Part shown: piece after piece, positions 27,728-36,748 of the stretch
How positions within the stretch are numbered: the stretch's first letter is position 1
How the letters are laid out: the number at the start of each line of letters is the position of its first letter
Source of the DNA: Rhodanobacter denitrificans
GTDB lineage: Bacteria > Pseudomonadota > Gammaproteobacteria > Xanthomonadales > Rhodanobacteraceae
Length of the DNA stretch: 64,000 nucleotides
NCBI GenBank assembly: GCA_017848855.1
Contig: JAFIHF010000004.1
Coordinates: 1 to 64,000, forward strand
Direction: 5' to 3'
Made by a program: the position numbers and the translations under genes
Notes under the pieces: generated by a model
What the model saw: the letters and a program-made list of their open reading frames with translations, nothing else
Databases searched by the model: none
Told to the model about the DNA's origin: nothing

Positions 27728-29197
27728 TCAACCGTCCAACGACTTGAGCTCGCTCACCAGTTGCCCCGCGGCGGCCTGGCCGTCGCCGTACAGCATGCGC
27801 GTGTTGTCGGCGTAGAACAGCGCGTTCTCGATGCCGGCGAAGCCGGTGCCCTTGCCGCGCTTGACCACGATCACGTGCTTCGCCGCGGCCACGTCGAGGA
27901 TCGGCATGCCGTAGATCGGCGAGGAGGGGTCGGTCTTCGCCATCGGGTTCACCACGTCGTTCGCGCCGATCACCAGCACCACGTCGGTATTCGGGAACTC
28001 GGGGTTGATGTCGTCCATGTCCTCGATCAGGTCGTAGGGCACGCCGGCCTCGGCGAGCAGCACGTTCATGTGGCCGGGCATGCGGCCGGCCACCGGATGG
28101 ATCGCGAACTTCACCTTCACCCCGCGCTCGATCAGCAGCTTGGCGAACTCCCACACCTTGTGCTGCGCCTGCGCCACCGCCATGCCGTAGCCGGGCACGA
28201 TCGCCACGCGCTCGGCGTAGGCCATCATCACCGCCGCGTCGGCGGCCTCGATCGGCTTCTGGCTGCCGCTGATCTCCTGCGCCGCGCCGCCGGCCGCGGC
28301 GCCGAAGCTGCCGAACAGCACGTTGCCGAGCGAGCGGTTCATCGCCTTCGCCATCAGCTGGGTCAGCAGGGTACCGGCCGCGCCCACCACCATGCCGGCG
28401 ATGATCATCGCCTCGTTGCCCAGCACGTAGCCTTCGAACGCCACCGCGAGGCCGGTGAACGCGTTGTACAGCGAGATCACCACCGGCATGTCGGCGCCGC
28501 CGATCGGCAGCGTCATCAGCAGGCCGAACAGCAGCGCGAACACGAAGAAGGCCACGATCGCCGGCAGCGTGAGGTGTCCGGTCGCCAGCATCGCGCCGAA
28601 CGCCAGCGCCAGCAGCAGCACCAAGAGGTTCACGATGCGCTGGCCGGGGAACACGAAGCGCTTGTCCAGCCAGCCCTGCAGCTTGGCGAACGCGATCAGC
28701 GAACCGGAGAAGCTCACCGCGCCGATCAGCGCGCCCAGCACGCCCAGCCCCAGCGCGACCGCCGACAGCGGCGCCGCCGCGGGCACCTGGTGCAGCACGT
28801 CCAGCGCCCAGGCTTCCGGGCGCAGCGGCGAGGTGTCCGGCACCCCGGGCAGCGCGTGGCGCACATGCGCCACCAGCTCCACCGCGCCGATGCCGGCCGC
28901 GGCGCCGCCGCCCATGCCGTTGTACAACGCAACCATCTGCGGCATCGCGGTCATCGCCACGCGGCGGCCGCTCCACCACGCCGCCGCCACGCCGATCAGC
29001 ACCGCGGCGAGGATCAGCCCGCGATGCTGCATGTCCGGCAGCGCGAACGTGGCCAGCACCGCCAGCAGCATGCCCACGCCCGCCCACACGATGCCGCCGC
29101 GCGCGGTGCGCGGCGAGCTCATGCGTTTCAGACCGAGGATGAACAGCAGCGCGGCAAGGAAATAGCAGGCCTTGACCAGGGTGGGCAGCCAGCTCAT
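27728..29197 (-). CDS. pntB: NAD(P) transhydrogenase, beta subunit
   Basis: A 489-residue subunit with nine or so membrane helices in the N-terminal 300 residues and the NADP-binding domain III at the C-terminus (AIVPGYGMAVAQAQ, HPVAGRMPGHMNVLLAEAGV, GANDVVNP, KRGKGTGFAG). It couples proton entry to NADPH formation at the inner membrane. The ATG at 29197 (MSWLPTLVKACYF) overlaps the pntAb stop by four bases. Its partner pntAa is 2 kb upstream beyond an opposite-strand sigma factor module, so the three genes cannot be one simple transcript. Confidence 0.95.
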   Translation of the reverse strand: MSWLPTLVKACYFLAALLFILGLKRMSSPRTARGGIVWAGVGMLLAVLATFALPDMQHRGLILAAVLIGVAAAWWSGRRVAMTAMPQMVALYNGMGGGAAAGIGAVELVAHVRHALPGVPDTSPLRPEAWALDVLHQVPAAAPLSAVALGLGVLGALIGAVSFSGSLIAFAKLQGWLDKRFVFPGQRIVNLLVLLLALAFGAMLATGHLTLPAIVAFFVFALLFGLLMTLPIGGADMPVVISLYNAFTGLAVAFEGYVLGNEAMIIAGMVVGAAGTLLTQLMAKAMNRSLGNVLFGSFGAAAGGAAQEISGSQKPIEAADAAVMMAYAERVAIVPGYGMAVAQAQHKVWEFAKLLIERGVKVKFAIHPVAGRMPGHMNVLLAEAGVPYDLIEDMDDINPEFPNTDVVLVIGANDVVNPMAKTDPSSPIYGMPILDVAAAKHVIVVKRGKGTGFAGIENALFYADNTRMLYGDGQAAAGQLVSELKSLDG

Positions 29198-29496
29198 GCC
29201 TTGTCCCCCGACGGCTTGCCGCTGGGCTTGAACATCTCCAGCATGCGCTCGGTGACCACGTAGCCGCCGGCGGCGTTGCCCGCGCCCATCAGCACGGCGA
29301 GGAAGCCCAGCCCGGTCTCGAACGGGGTGCTGGCGTGGCCCAGCGCTATCATGGCGCCCACCAGCACGATGCCGTGAACGAAGTTGGAACCGGACATCAG
29401 CGGCGTGTGCAGGATCACCGGCACCCGCGCGATGATTTCGTGGCCGGTGAACGCGGCCAGCATGAAGATGTACAGCGCCAGGAACCCGTCGAGCAT
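29194..29496 (-). CDS. pntAb: NAD(P) transhydrogenase, alpha subunit membrane part
   Basis: A 100-residue membrane protein with about three helices, including the family motif HTPLMSGSNFVHGIVLVGAM and GFLAVLMGAGNAAGGYVVTERML. It is the membrane half of a split alpha subunit (PntAb); the soluble half is pntAa at 31221-32321. Translation of pntB is coupled through the ATGA overlap. The start at 29496 is the only good one and the length fits the family. Confidence 0.94.
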   Translation of the reverse strand: MLDGFLALYIFMLAAFTGHEIIARVPVILHTPLMSGSNFVHGIVLVGAMIALGHASTPFETGLGFLAVLMGAGNAAGGYVVTERMLEMFKPSGKPSGDKA

Positions 29497-29694
29497 GTGC
29501 CTTCCCCACCTCGCAGCCGTGTCCGCAGCATCATACGGTACAAGGGCTGCCGTGGTTCATCCCGGCGCGGGCAGCGTCGCCGCGAGCGGCCGGGGCCGTC
29601 CATGGTCAACCCGCGCGGGCCTCCCGCGTTGAGCACGGGTGTCGAACCGATGGAGCCCAGGCATGCATCTGCCGACGACACGGACGAGGCGCCC

Positions 29695-30282
29695 ATGAAC
29701 AGCCTCGCCGGCCTGCTCGATGCCGAACTGCTGGCCGAAACCGCGCAGGAGATCCCGGCCACCCTCGACGCCTTCCTGGCGCAGGTGGAGCGGCGTGCCT
29801 TCCGCGTGGCCGAGCTCAACCTGCGCCAGCGCGAGGACGCCATGGACGCGGTGCAGGACGCCATGCTGCGGCTGGTCAAGCACTACCGCGACAAGCCGGC
29901 CGGCGAATGGGCGCCGCTGTTCTGGGGCATCCTGCGCCGGCGCATCGTCGACCTGCAGCGCCGCCGCAAAGTGCGCTCGATCGTGGTGGGCTGGCTGGGC
30001 GGCGGCCGCGACGACGAGGGCGACGAGCTGCCGAGCTGGGATCCGGCCGACCAGGGCCCCGGCCCGCTGGACCGGCTGCAGGACGCGCAGTCCTGGAGCG
30101 ACCTCAGCGCCGCGCTGCGCGAGCTGCCCCGGCGCCAGCGCGAGGCCTTCATGCTGCGCACGCTGGAAGGCCTGGACGTGGCCGAGACCGCACAGGCCAT
30201 GGGCTGCTCGGAGGGCAGCGTGAAAACGCATCTGTCGCGCGCCATGCAGAAGCTGCGCGAACAACTGGAGGACTGGCGATGA
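29695..30282 (+). CDS. ECF-type RNA polymerase sigma factor
   Basis: A 195-residue sigma-70 family protein. Region 2 is in AFRVAELNLRQREDAMDAVQDAMLRLVKHY and WGILRRRIVDLQRRRK; region 4 is in LRELPRRQREAFMLRTLEGL, followed by the helix-turn-helix MGCSEGSVKTHLSRAMQKLR. The ATG at 29695 has GAGG 5 bases upstream; an in-frame ATG at 29650 is an alternative. The next gene starts inside its stop (ATGA), so it is co-translated with a small membrane protein that may be its anti-sigma. The whole module lies between pntAb and pntAa on the opposite strand. Confidence 0.9.
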   Translation: MNSLAGLLDAELLAETAQEIPATLDAFLAQVERRAFRVAELNLRQREDAMDAVQDAMLRLVKHYRDKPAGEWAPLFWGILRRRIVDLQRRRKVRSIVVGWLGGGRDDEGDELPSWDPADQGPGPLDRLQDAQSWSDLSAALRELPRRQREAFMLRTLEGLDVAETAQAMGCSEGSVKTHLSRAMQKLREQLEDWR

Positions 30283-30674
30283 ACACGCCCGATACAAACC
30301 GGCCCGACAACCGTTTCGAACAACGCGCCCGCGCGCTCTACCTCGAGTCGGTGCGCCGCATCGACCCCGCCACCGCCGGCCGCCTGCGCGCCGCGCGCCG
30401 CGAGGCGCTGGCCGCCCCGCAGCACGCGCCGCACCACCTCGCGCGCTGGCTGATCCCGTCCGGCGCCTGCGCGGCGATCGCGCTGGCCGCGCTGCTGGCG
30501 TGGCCGTCCGCGCCGCACCCGGGTGCCACGGTGCCCGCCACCGCCGCCGCGACCGTCGGCGAAGCCGACAACACGCTGCCGCCCGACCCCGAGCAGGCCG
30601 ATCCCAACCTGTACCAGAACCTCGACTTCTACGGCTGGCTGGCCGCCAACGGCAGCCAACCCGCCACCCACTGA
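30279..30674 (+). CDS. Small single-pass membrane protein, possible anti-sigma
   Basis: A 131-residue protein with a charged N-terminal 60 residues (FEQRARALYLESVRRIDPAT), one membrane helix at about 60-80 (SGACAAIALAALLAWPS), and a short acidic periplasmic tail ending QNLDFYGWLAANG. A GGAGGA ribosome site inside the sigma gene and an ATGA overlap show tight coupling to it. Position and topology suggest an anti-sigma factor, but no known anti-sigma domain is recognisable. Length and tail resemble small proteins found with sigma factors in Xanthomonadales. Confidence 0.75.
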   Translation: MNTPDTNRPDNRFEQRARALYLESVRRIDPATAGRLRAARREALAAPQHAPHHLARWLIPSGACAAIALAALLAWPSAPHPGATVPATAAATVGEADNTLPPDPEQADPNLYQNLDFYGWLAANGSQPATH

Positions 30675-30677
30675 ACC

Positions 30678-31199
30678 ATGACCGCCCGCCCGCTGCTGCC
30701 GCTCATCCTCGCCGCCCTGCTCGGCGGCTTCGCCGCGCCCGCCCTGCACGCGCAGCAGGCGCCGCCGGCGCCGGTCGCCTGGGACAGCCTCACGCCGGCC
30801 CAGCGCGACGTGCTGGCGCCGCTGCAGCAGGAATGGAACAGCATGCCGCCGCGCCGGCAGCAGCACATGCTGGAGAAGAGCGAGCAATGGGTGAACCTGC
30901 CGCCCGACAAGCGCGAGCAGATCCGCGAGCGCATCGCGCACTGGCAGCAGATGACCCCGGCCGAACGCCAGCAGGCGCGCGAGAACCAGCGCCTGTTCCG
31001 CGAGCTGCCGCCCGAGCAGCGCCAGCAGCTGCACGCGGCCTACCAGCGCTTCCAGCAGTTGCCGCCGGAGCGGCGCGCCCAGCTGATGCGGGAATGGCAC
31101 GCGATGCCGCCGGCGCAACGGCTGCAATGGCTGCACCGCGGCCCGGAACCCGGCTTCCGGGCGCCGCCGGCCCCGCACGCGCCGCGGCCCCATCGCTGA
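30678..31199 (+). CDS. Exported DUF3106-type protein
   Basis: A 173-residue protein with a signal peptide ending PALHAQQ. The mature part repeats a motif on the pattern W..L.P.QR..L.PL...W..M (LTPAQRDVLAPLQQEWNSM, then LPPDKREQIRERIAHWQQM and LPPEQRQQLHAAYQRFQQL), rich in Gln and Arg, which is the hallmark of DUF3106. The C-terminus is Pro/His-rich. It follows the membrane protein by 3 bases and completes a sigma, membrane protein, exported protein operon. Function unknown; a periplasmic sensor or the regulated output of the module are both possible. Confidence 0.88.
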   Translation: MTARPLLPLILAALLGGFAAPALHAQQAPPAPVAWDSLTPAQRDVLAPLQQEWNSMPPRRQQHMLEKSEQWVNLPPDKREQIRERIAHWQQMTPAERQQARENQRLFRELPPEQRQQLHAAYQRFQQLPPERRAQLMREWHAMPPAQRLQWLHRGPEPGFRAPPAPHAPRPHR

Positions 31200-31220
31200 C
31201 GGTGCAGCGACGCGGTTCGC

Positions 31221-32321
31221 TCAACCGCTGAACAGCGTCTCGCCGGCGCGCACGAGGCAGCTCTTCGCCACCAGCTCGTCGTCGAAGTCCGGCGCCAGCG
31301 CGCCGTCCTTCAGCAGCAGCTCGACGAAGTTCACCACGTTGCGCGCGTACATCTCCGAGGCGTGCAGCGGCGCGCCGGCGGGCAGGTTGAGCGGGCCCAG
31401 GATGGTCACGCCGCCGTGCTCCACCCGCTCGCCCGGCCGGGTCAGCTCGCAGTTGCCGCCGCTCTCGGCGGCGAGGTCCACGATCAGCGCGCCGGGTTTC
31501 ATGCCGGCCACCATCGCGGCGGTGAGGATCTTCGGCGCGGGCCGGCCCGGCACGGCGGCGGTGCTCACCACCACGTCGAAGCCGGCGAGGCGTTCGGCCA
31601 GCGCCTGCTGCTGCGCCGCGCGCTCCTCGGCCGACAGCTCGCGCGCATAGCCGCCGCTACCGGCGGCGCTGACGCCGAGGTCGAGGAACTTCGCGCCCAG
31701 CGATTCCACCTGCTCGCGCGTTTCGGGGCGCACATCGTAGCCCTCGGTCTGCGCGCCCAGCCGGCGCGCGGTGGCGATCGCCTGCAGGCCGGCCACGCCG
31801 GCGCCGATCACCAGCACCTTGGAGGGGCGGATGGTGCCCGCCGCGGTGGTGAGCATCGGGAAGAACTTCGGGCAGGCCTCGGCGGCGATCAGCATCGCGC
31901 GGTAGCCGGACACCGCCGCCTGCGAACTGAGCACGTCCATCGCCTGCGCGCGGGTGGTGCGCGGCAGCAGCTCCAGCGCGAACGCGGTGAGCTTGCGCGC
32001 GGCCAGTGCCGCGAGGCGCGCCGTGGCGCCGTAGGGGCGCAGCTGGCCGACCACCAGCGCACCTTCGCGCAGTTGCGCGAACACCGCGTCGTCGGGCGGC
32101 AGCACGCAAGCCAGCAGGTCGGCCTGCGCCAGCACGCCCGCGGCGTCGGCAAACTCCGCGTCGGCGTAGGCCGCATCCGGGAAGCCCGCCGCGGTGCCGG
32201 CGCCGCGCTCCAGCAGCACGCGCAGGCCCTTGCCCTTGAGCTTCTTCGCCATCTCGGGCGTGATCGCCACGCGGCGTTCGCCGGCGGCGGTTTCGCGCAG
32301 GGCGGCTACGGTGTTCGGCAT
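31221..32321 (-). CDS. pntAa: NAD(P) transhydrogenase, alpha subunit soluble part
   Basis: A 366-residue NAD-binding domain I protein. It has GERRVAITPEMAKKLKGKGL near the N-terminus, the Rossmann loop VLVIGAGVAGLQAIATARRLGA, and the family block MKPGALIVDLAAESGGNCEL. The ATG at 32321 (MPNTVAALRE) with an AGGGG ribosome site is preferred over an ATG ten codons upstream. In bacteria with split alpha subunits it is usually followed directly by pntAb and pntB; here 1.7 kb containing an opposite-strand sigma module lies between. It is convergent with the DUF3106 gene (21 bases apart) and divergent from cdd. Confidence 0.94.
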   Translation of the reverse strand: MPNTVAALRETAAGERRVAITPEMAKKLKGKGLRVLLERGAGTAAGFPDAAYADAEFADAAGVLAQADLLACVLPPDDAVFAQLREGALVVGQLRPYGATARLAALAARKLTAFALELLPRTTRAQAMDVLSSQAAVSGYRAMLIAAEACPKFFPMLTTAAGTIRPSKVLVIGAGVAGLQAIATARRLGAQTEGYDVRPETREQVESLGAKFLDLGVSAAGSGGYARELSAEERAAQQQALAERLAGFDVVVSTAAVPGRPAPKILTAAMVAGMKPGALIVDLAAESGGNCELTRPGERVEHGGVTILGPLNLPAGAPLHASEMYARNVVNFVELLLKDGALAPDFDDELVAKSCLVRAGETLFSG

Positions 32322-32393
32322 GACGCATCCCCTCATGGAAGCTCGTTGCATCTTGCCATGTTTGCGCGTGCCTGGACGCGCCGGCTAACCTGA

Positions 32394-32825
<432 letters not shown>

Positions 32826-32876
32826 TGCCCGGTGGCGCGCGGGTTACCATGCGGTTTTTCGCGCCGCGACCCCGCC

Positions 32877-33446
32877 ATGCCCGCCCCGCTCGAACTGCTG
32901 CTGCAACGCCACTCCGTCCCCTCGCGCCAGCTCGGCGCGCCCGCGCCCGACGAGGCCACGCTGCACGCCCTGCTCGCCGCCGCGATCCGCGTGCCCGACC
33001 ACGGCAAGCTGGTGCCGTTCCGGCTGATCCGCCTCGACGGCGAGGCCAAGCTGCGCTTCGGCGAGCGCCTCGCGGACATCGCGATCCGCAAGCAGCCGGA
33101 GCTGTCCGAATCCAAGCGGGAGAAGGAGCGCCTGCGCTACACCTTCGCGCCGCTGGTGATCGCGGTGATCGCGCGGCTCGACGCCTCCAGCAAGGTGCCC
33201 GAGATCGAGCAGCGCCTGTGCGCCGGCAACGTGGCCTACAACCTGCTGCTCGGCGCGTACGCGCTGGGCTACGGCGCGCAATGGCTCACCGGCTGGGCCG
33301 CCTACGATCCCGACGTGGCCGCCATCCTCGGCCTCGCCGCGAACGAGCACGTGGTCGCGTTCGTGCACCTGGGCACGCCGCAGATCGAGGTGCCCGACCG
33401 CGAGCGTCCCGCGCTGGACGATCTGCTGAGCACGTGGTCTCCGTGA
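32877..33446 (+). CDS. YdjA-type nitroreductase
   Basis: A 189-residue flavoprotein of the minimal nitroreductase type. It has the N-terminal RHSVPSRQLGAPAP motif, PDHGKLVPFR for FMN phosphate contact, and GYGAQWLTGWAAYD plus VAFVHLGTP at the C-terminal end. It probably reduces quinones or nitro compounds with NAD(P)H; the physiological substrate is unknown. The ATG at 32877 removes an unconserved extension. The following nuclease gene begins at a GTG that overlaps its stop. Confidence 0.9.
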   Translation: MPAPLELLLQRHSVPSRQLGAPAPDEATLHALLAAAIRVPDHGKLVPFRLIRLDGEAKLRFGERLADIAIRKQPELSESKREKERLRYTFAPLVIAVIARLDASSKVPEIEQRLCAGNVAYNLLLGAYALGYGAQWLTGWAAYDPDVAAILGLAANEHVVAFVHLGTPQIEVPDRERPALDDLLSTWSP

Positions 33447-34342
33447 GCGCGCCGCGCCGCAACGCCGCCCACCTGGTCGACGGCAGCCTGTACGTGTTCC
33501 GCGCCTGGCACTCGATGCCGGACGAATTCCACGACGCCGACGGCCATCCCGCCAACGCCGTGCACGGTTACACCCGCTTTCTGTGCGAGCTGCTGGAAAA
33601 AGCGCGGCCGGAACGCCTCGCCGTGGCCTTCGACGCCTCGCTCACCAGCTCGTTCCGCAACGCGATCTACCCGCCCTACAAGGCCAACCGCGAGCTGCCG
33701 CCGCCCGACCTCGAACGCCAGTTCGTGCAATGCCGCGCAGTCACCGCGGCGCTCGGCATCCCGGTGCTGATCGACCACAGCTACGAGGCCGACGACCTGA
33801 TCGGCAGCGCGCTGTGGAACCTGCGCGCGCATGGCGTGCCCGGCGTGATCGTCTCCGCCGACAAGGACTTCGGCCAGCTGCTGGGCGAGCACGACGAGCA
33901 ATGGGACTACGCCCGCAACCTGCGCTGGGGTCCCGCCGGCGTGCACGAGAAGCTGGGCGTGCACCCGCACCAGGTCGCCGACTACCTCGCCCTGTGCGGC
34001 GACACCGTGGACAACATCCCCGGCGTGCCCGGCATCGGCGCCAAGACCGCCGCCGCCCTGCTCAGCCACTTCGGCAACCTCGAAACGCTGCTCGACCGCG
34101 TCGACGAAATCCCCTTCCTGCGCATCCGCGGCGCCGCCAGCTGCGCCGCGAAACTGCGCGAGCACGGCGAACAGGCGAAGCTCTACCGCCGGCTCACGCG
34201 CATCGCGCTGGATGCGCCGGTGCCCGACGGCGCCGACTCGCTGCGACGTACGGCAGGCGACGCCGCTGCGCTCGATGCGCTGTGCGAGCGGCTGCGCTTC
34301 GGGCCGCTGACGCGGACGCGGATGAGGGCGCTGCTGGGCTGA
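33443..34342 (+). CDS. 5'-3' exonuclease / flap endonuclease, Xni- or ExoIX-like
   Basis: A 299-residue FEN-type nuclease. The N-terminal metal-binding part reads LVDGSLYVFRAWHSMPDEF and YPPYKANRELPPPDLERQF. YEADDLIGSALW and VSADKDFGQLL supply acidic ligands, and the helix-hairpin-helix GDTVDNIPGVPGIGAKTAAALL is complete. It lacks a polymerase domain, so it is the free-standing paralogue of the PolI 5' nuclease. The GTG at 33443 overlaps the preceding TGA (GTGA), and a GTG three codons earlier is an alternative. Probable role: removal of RNA or DNA flaps during replication and repair. Confidence 0.9.
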   Translation: MSAPRRNAAHLVDGSLYVFRAWHSMPDEFHDADGHPANAVHGYTRFLCELLEKARPERLAVAFDASLTSSFRNAIYPPYKANRELPPPDLERQFVQCRAVTAALGIPVLIDHSYEADDLIGSALWNLRAHGVPGVIVSADKDFGQLLGEHDEQWDYARNLRWGPAGVHEKLGVHPHQVADYLALCGDTVDNIPGVPGIGAKTAAALLSHFGNLETLLDRVDEIPFLRIRGAASCAAKLREHGEQAKLYRRLTRIALDAPVPDGADSLRRTAGDAAALDALCERLRFGPLTRTRMRALLG

Positions 34343-34753
34343 AGCGCCTGCATACGCGGCATTTTCCGCAAGGCTGATTGCCTGCCAGAAACCGCTCTGT
34401 CGCTTGCGGCAGGCACCCGAAGGCCCACCGCAAGCGAGCCAGGCTGCGGAACCGCAAGCTTGCCGCGAACATCCGCCCTCTCCGCGAACGCAGAGAAGGC
34501 GCACGCGTTCAGTCCGCATCCTCCGTCGACTGCTTGTCGCCGCTCACCCCCAGCGTGCGTACCGCCAGGTGCTTGCCATCGGGCGTCAACTCGGACACCT
34601 GCAGATTGCCGCCCTGCTCGCCGCCCTTTGCCATCACCACCGGCACGACCCGGGCATCCAGCCAGATCCGGCGGCAACGCCCCCTGTCGAAAACCCGCCG
34701 CGCCATTCGTCGCTGCAGCGAAACACCACACTCCACACACCCGGGGAACCCCC
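34343..34753. other. Intergenic region, mostly featureless
   Basis: The 411 bases between the nuclease and GST genes contain one short minus-strand open frame (34509-34634, listed separately) and a partial inverted repeat around 34380-34460 (CGCTTGCGG facing CCGCAAGCG). No clear terminator or promoter hexamers are seen. Confidence 0.4.
34509..34634 (-). CDS. Possible 41-residue ORF or gene remnant
   Basis: A minus-strand frame starting ATG at 34634 reads MAKGGEQGGNLQVSELTPDG and ends GDKQSTEDAD. Its composition (balanced residues, GC-rich third positions) looks more like real protein than the arginine-rich shadows around it. The same frame stays open upstream with LDARVVPVV, so it may be the C-terminal remnant of a longer exported protein whose beginning is lost. 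No ribosome site is clear. I do not recognise the family. Confidence 0.3.
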   Translation of the reverse strand: MAKGGEQGGNLQVSELTPDGKHLAVRTLGVSGDKQSTEDAD

Positions 34754-35398
34754 ATGAGCCTGCTGCTCTACATGCACCCGTTGTCCTCGTTCTGCCACAA
34801 GGTGCTGATCGCGCTGTACGAGAACGACACACCGTTCGAGCCGCGTGTGGTGCGGCTGGACGAGGAAGCCTCGCGCGAGGCGTTCCGCAAGGTCTGGCCG
34901 ATCCTGCGCTTCCCGGTGCTGCGCGACGAGGCACGCGGCCGCACCGTGCCGGAGTCCAGCATCATCATCGAATACCTGGCGCTGCATTACCCGGGACGCA
35001 CCGCGCTGCTGCCCGCCGATCCGCAGGCCGCGCTGGACGTGCGCGAACGCGACCGCTTCTTCGACCTGTACCTGCACGTGCCCACGCAGAAGATCATCAC
35101 CGACCGGCTGCGCCCCGATGGCAGCCACGACGAATTCGGCGTGGCACAGGCGCGCGAGCAGCTGCGCACCGCCTACGCGCTGCTCGAACAGGAGATGGAC
35201 GGGCGCAACTGGGCGATGGGCGATACGTTCACCATGGCCGACTGCGCGGCGGCGCCGCCGCTGTTCTATTCCGACTGGGCGGAGCCGCTGGACGACTTCC
35301 CGCGGCTCGCCGCCTACCGGCAGCGACTGATGGCGCGGCCGTCCTTCGCCCGCGCGCTGCGCGAGGCGGAGCCGTACTTGCAGTTCGTGCCGAAATGA
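34754..35398 (+). CDS. Glutathione S-transferase family protein
   Basis: A 214-residue cytosolic protein with an N-terminal thioredoxin-like domain (YMHPLSSFCHKVLIALYEND; cis-Pro and glutathione contact in RFPVLRDEARGRTVPESSII) and an all-alpha C-terminal domain (MGDTFTMADCAAAPPLFYSD). A Ser and Cys near residues 11-14 could serve as the thiol-contacting position. The substrate is unknown. The ATG at 34754 has GGGGAA upstream. It stands alone before a repeat-rich gap. Confidence 0.9.
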   Translation: MSLLLYMHPLSSFCHKVLIALYENDTPFEPRVVRLDEEASREAFRKVWPILRFPVLRDEARGRTVPESSIIIEYLALHYPGRTALLPADPQAALDVRERDRFFDLYLHVPTQKIITDRLRPDGSHDEFGVAQAREQLRTAYALLEQEMDGRNWAMGDTFTMADCAAAPPLFYSDWAEPLDDFPRLAAYRQRLMARPSFARALREAEPYLQFVPK

Positions 35399-35406
35399 AT
35401 TGCTTC

Positions 35407-35664
35407 GACGTCATGCCCGCGCAAGCGGGCATCCATTTCGGACCTTATTAGCGACATGGCTCAGCCAGCACCTCCACCGTTCACCCTGAGCGTAGGCCCG
35501 CAGGGCCGAAGTCGAAGGGGGATTGCTGCCGGGCGCTTCGACTTCGCTTGCTATCGCAAGCTACGCTCAGCGTGAACGGAATCTCTGGCTGAGCGTCGTC
35601 GCCAATCGGGTTTTCGGATACACCAAGAACCGACATGGATGCCCGCGTACGCGGGCATGACGTC
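35407..35664. repeat. Triple-nested palindromic repeat element
   Basis: Three inverted pairs lie inside one another. Outermost: GACGTCATGCCCGCG..GCGGGCATCCAT at 35407-35436 facing its complement at 35635-35664. Middle: GGCTCAGCCAG (about 35458) facing CTGGCTGAGC (about 35585). Innermost: CCGTTCACC-CTGAGCGTAG (about 35478) facing CTACGCTCAGCGTGAACGG (about 35560), which also contains GAAGTCGAAG and CTTCGACTTC. The outer right arm overlaps two bases of the hom stop codon, so the element sits between the converging GST and hom genes. Confidence 0.85.
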
Positions 35665-36748
35665 AAAGGCCCAGCGCCAGCACGTCGCCCAGCAAGGCCT
35701 GCGCGGTGACCTCCGGTCCCGCGCCCGGTCCCTGGATCACCAGCGGTTGGGTGTGGTAGCGGGTGGTGGTGAGGGCGAACTGGTTGTCGGTGCCGTAGAG
35801 GCGCGCGGCGGGGTGGTTCGCGGGCACCTCGACCAGGCCCACGCGGGCGTGGCCACGCTGGTTGAGTCGGGCGAGGAAGCGCAGCACGTGGCCGCGCGCC
35901 TTGGCCTCGGCGTGGCGGGCGGCGAGCGGTGCGTCGAGTTCTTCGAGGCGCGTGAGGAAGGTTTCCGTGTCCAGCGCGCGCAGCGGTTCGGGCACCAGGC
36001 CTTCCACCTGCACCTCGTCGCAGCCCAGCGCGAAGCCGGCGTTGCGGGCGAGGATCAGGAGCTTGCGCGCCACGTCGTCGCCGGAGAGGTCGGCGCGCGG
36101 GTCCGGCTCGGTGTAGCCCAGCTCGCGCGCTTCGCGCAGCAGCGCGGAGAACGGACGGCTGCCGTCGTAGTTGTTGAAGAGATAGCTGAGCGAGCCGGAG
36201 AACACGCCTTCCAGCGTGAGCAGCGCGTCGCCGCAGTGGCGCAGCCGGCGCAGCGTGGCGAGCACCGGCAAGCCGGCGCCCACGGTGGCGGAATCGCCGT
36301 AGCGCGCGCCGTGCGCCTGCGCGGCCTGCAGCGCACGCCAGCCCGGCAGCTCGCCGCCGGCCAGCGCCTTGTTCGCGGTGACCACGTGGTAGCCGCGGGC
36401 CAGCCAGTCGGCGTGGCGCGTGGCGAGCGCAGCGTTGGCGGTGGCGTCCACGATCACCTTCACCGCCGCGCCGCTGGCGTCGAGCGCGGCAAGCAGGGCC
36501 GCGTCGTCGCGCGGCGCGCCGGTGGCCTTCAGCTGCTCGCGCAGGTTGCGCTCGGCGAGCTTCGCGGGATCGGTCTGCTGGCGGCGCGAGTTCGCCGCGC
36601 CCACCAGGCGCAGCGCGGCGGCGGCGGGCGTGTTCAGCAGCTTGAGGAAGGCGCCGCCGACCACGCCGGTGCCCAGCAGGGTCACGGCGATGGCAGGCGC
36701 CGCCGCGGGTTTTGCCGCGGGCGCGGCCTCGGCCAGCACCGCGCTCAT
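35663..36748 (-). CDS. hom: Homoserine dehydrogenase
   Basis: A 361-residue enzyme reducing aspartate semialdehyde to homoserine. After an Ala/Pro-rich start, the dinucleotide loop is VTLLGTGVVGGAFLKLL; then VIVDATANAALATRH, TANKALAG, and the catalytic-domain block GVFSGSLSYLFNNYDG with YTEPDPRADLSGDDVARK. No ACT domain and no aspartokinase part are present, so it is the short monofunctional form. The start overlaps the metB stop (ATGA), making it the third gene of metX-metB-hom. Supplying homoserine for the MetX step fits this position. Confidence 0.95.
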   Translation of the reverse strand: MSAVLAEAAPAAKPAAAPAIAVTLLGTGVVGGAFLKLLNTPAAAALRLVGAANSRRQQTDPAKLAERNLREQLKATGAPRDDAALLAALDASGAAVKVIVDATANAALATRHADWLARGYHVVTANKALAGGELPGWRALQAAQAHGARYGDSATVGAGLPVLATLRRLRHCGDALLTLEGVFSGSLSYLFNNYDGSRPFSALLREARELGYTEPDPRADLSGDDVARKLLILARNAGFALGCDEVQVEGLVPEPLRALDTETFLTRLEELDAPLAARHAEAKARGHVLRFLARLNQRGHARVGLVEVPANHPAARLYGTDNQFALTTTRYHTQPLVIQGPGAGPEVTAQALLGDVLALGL

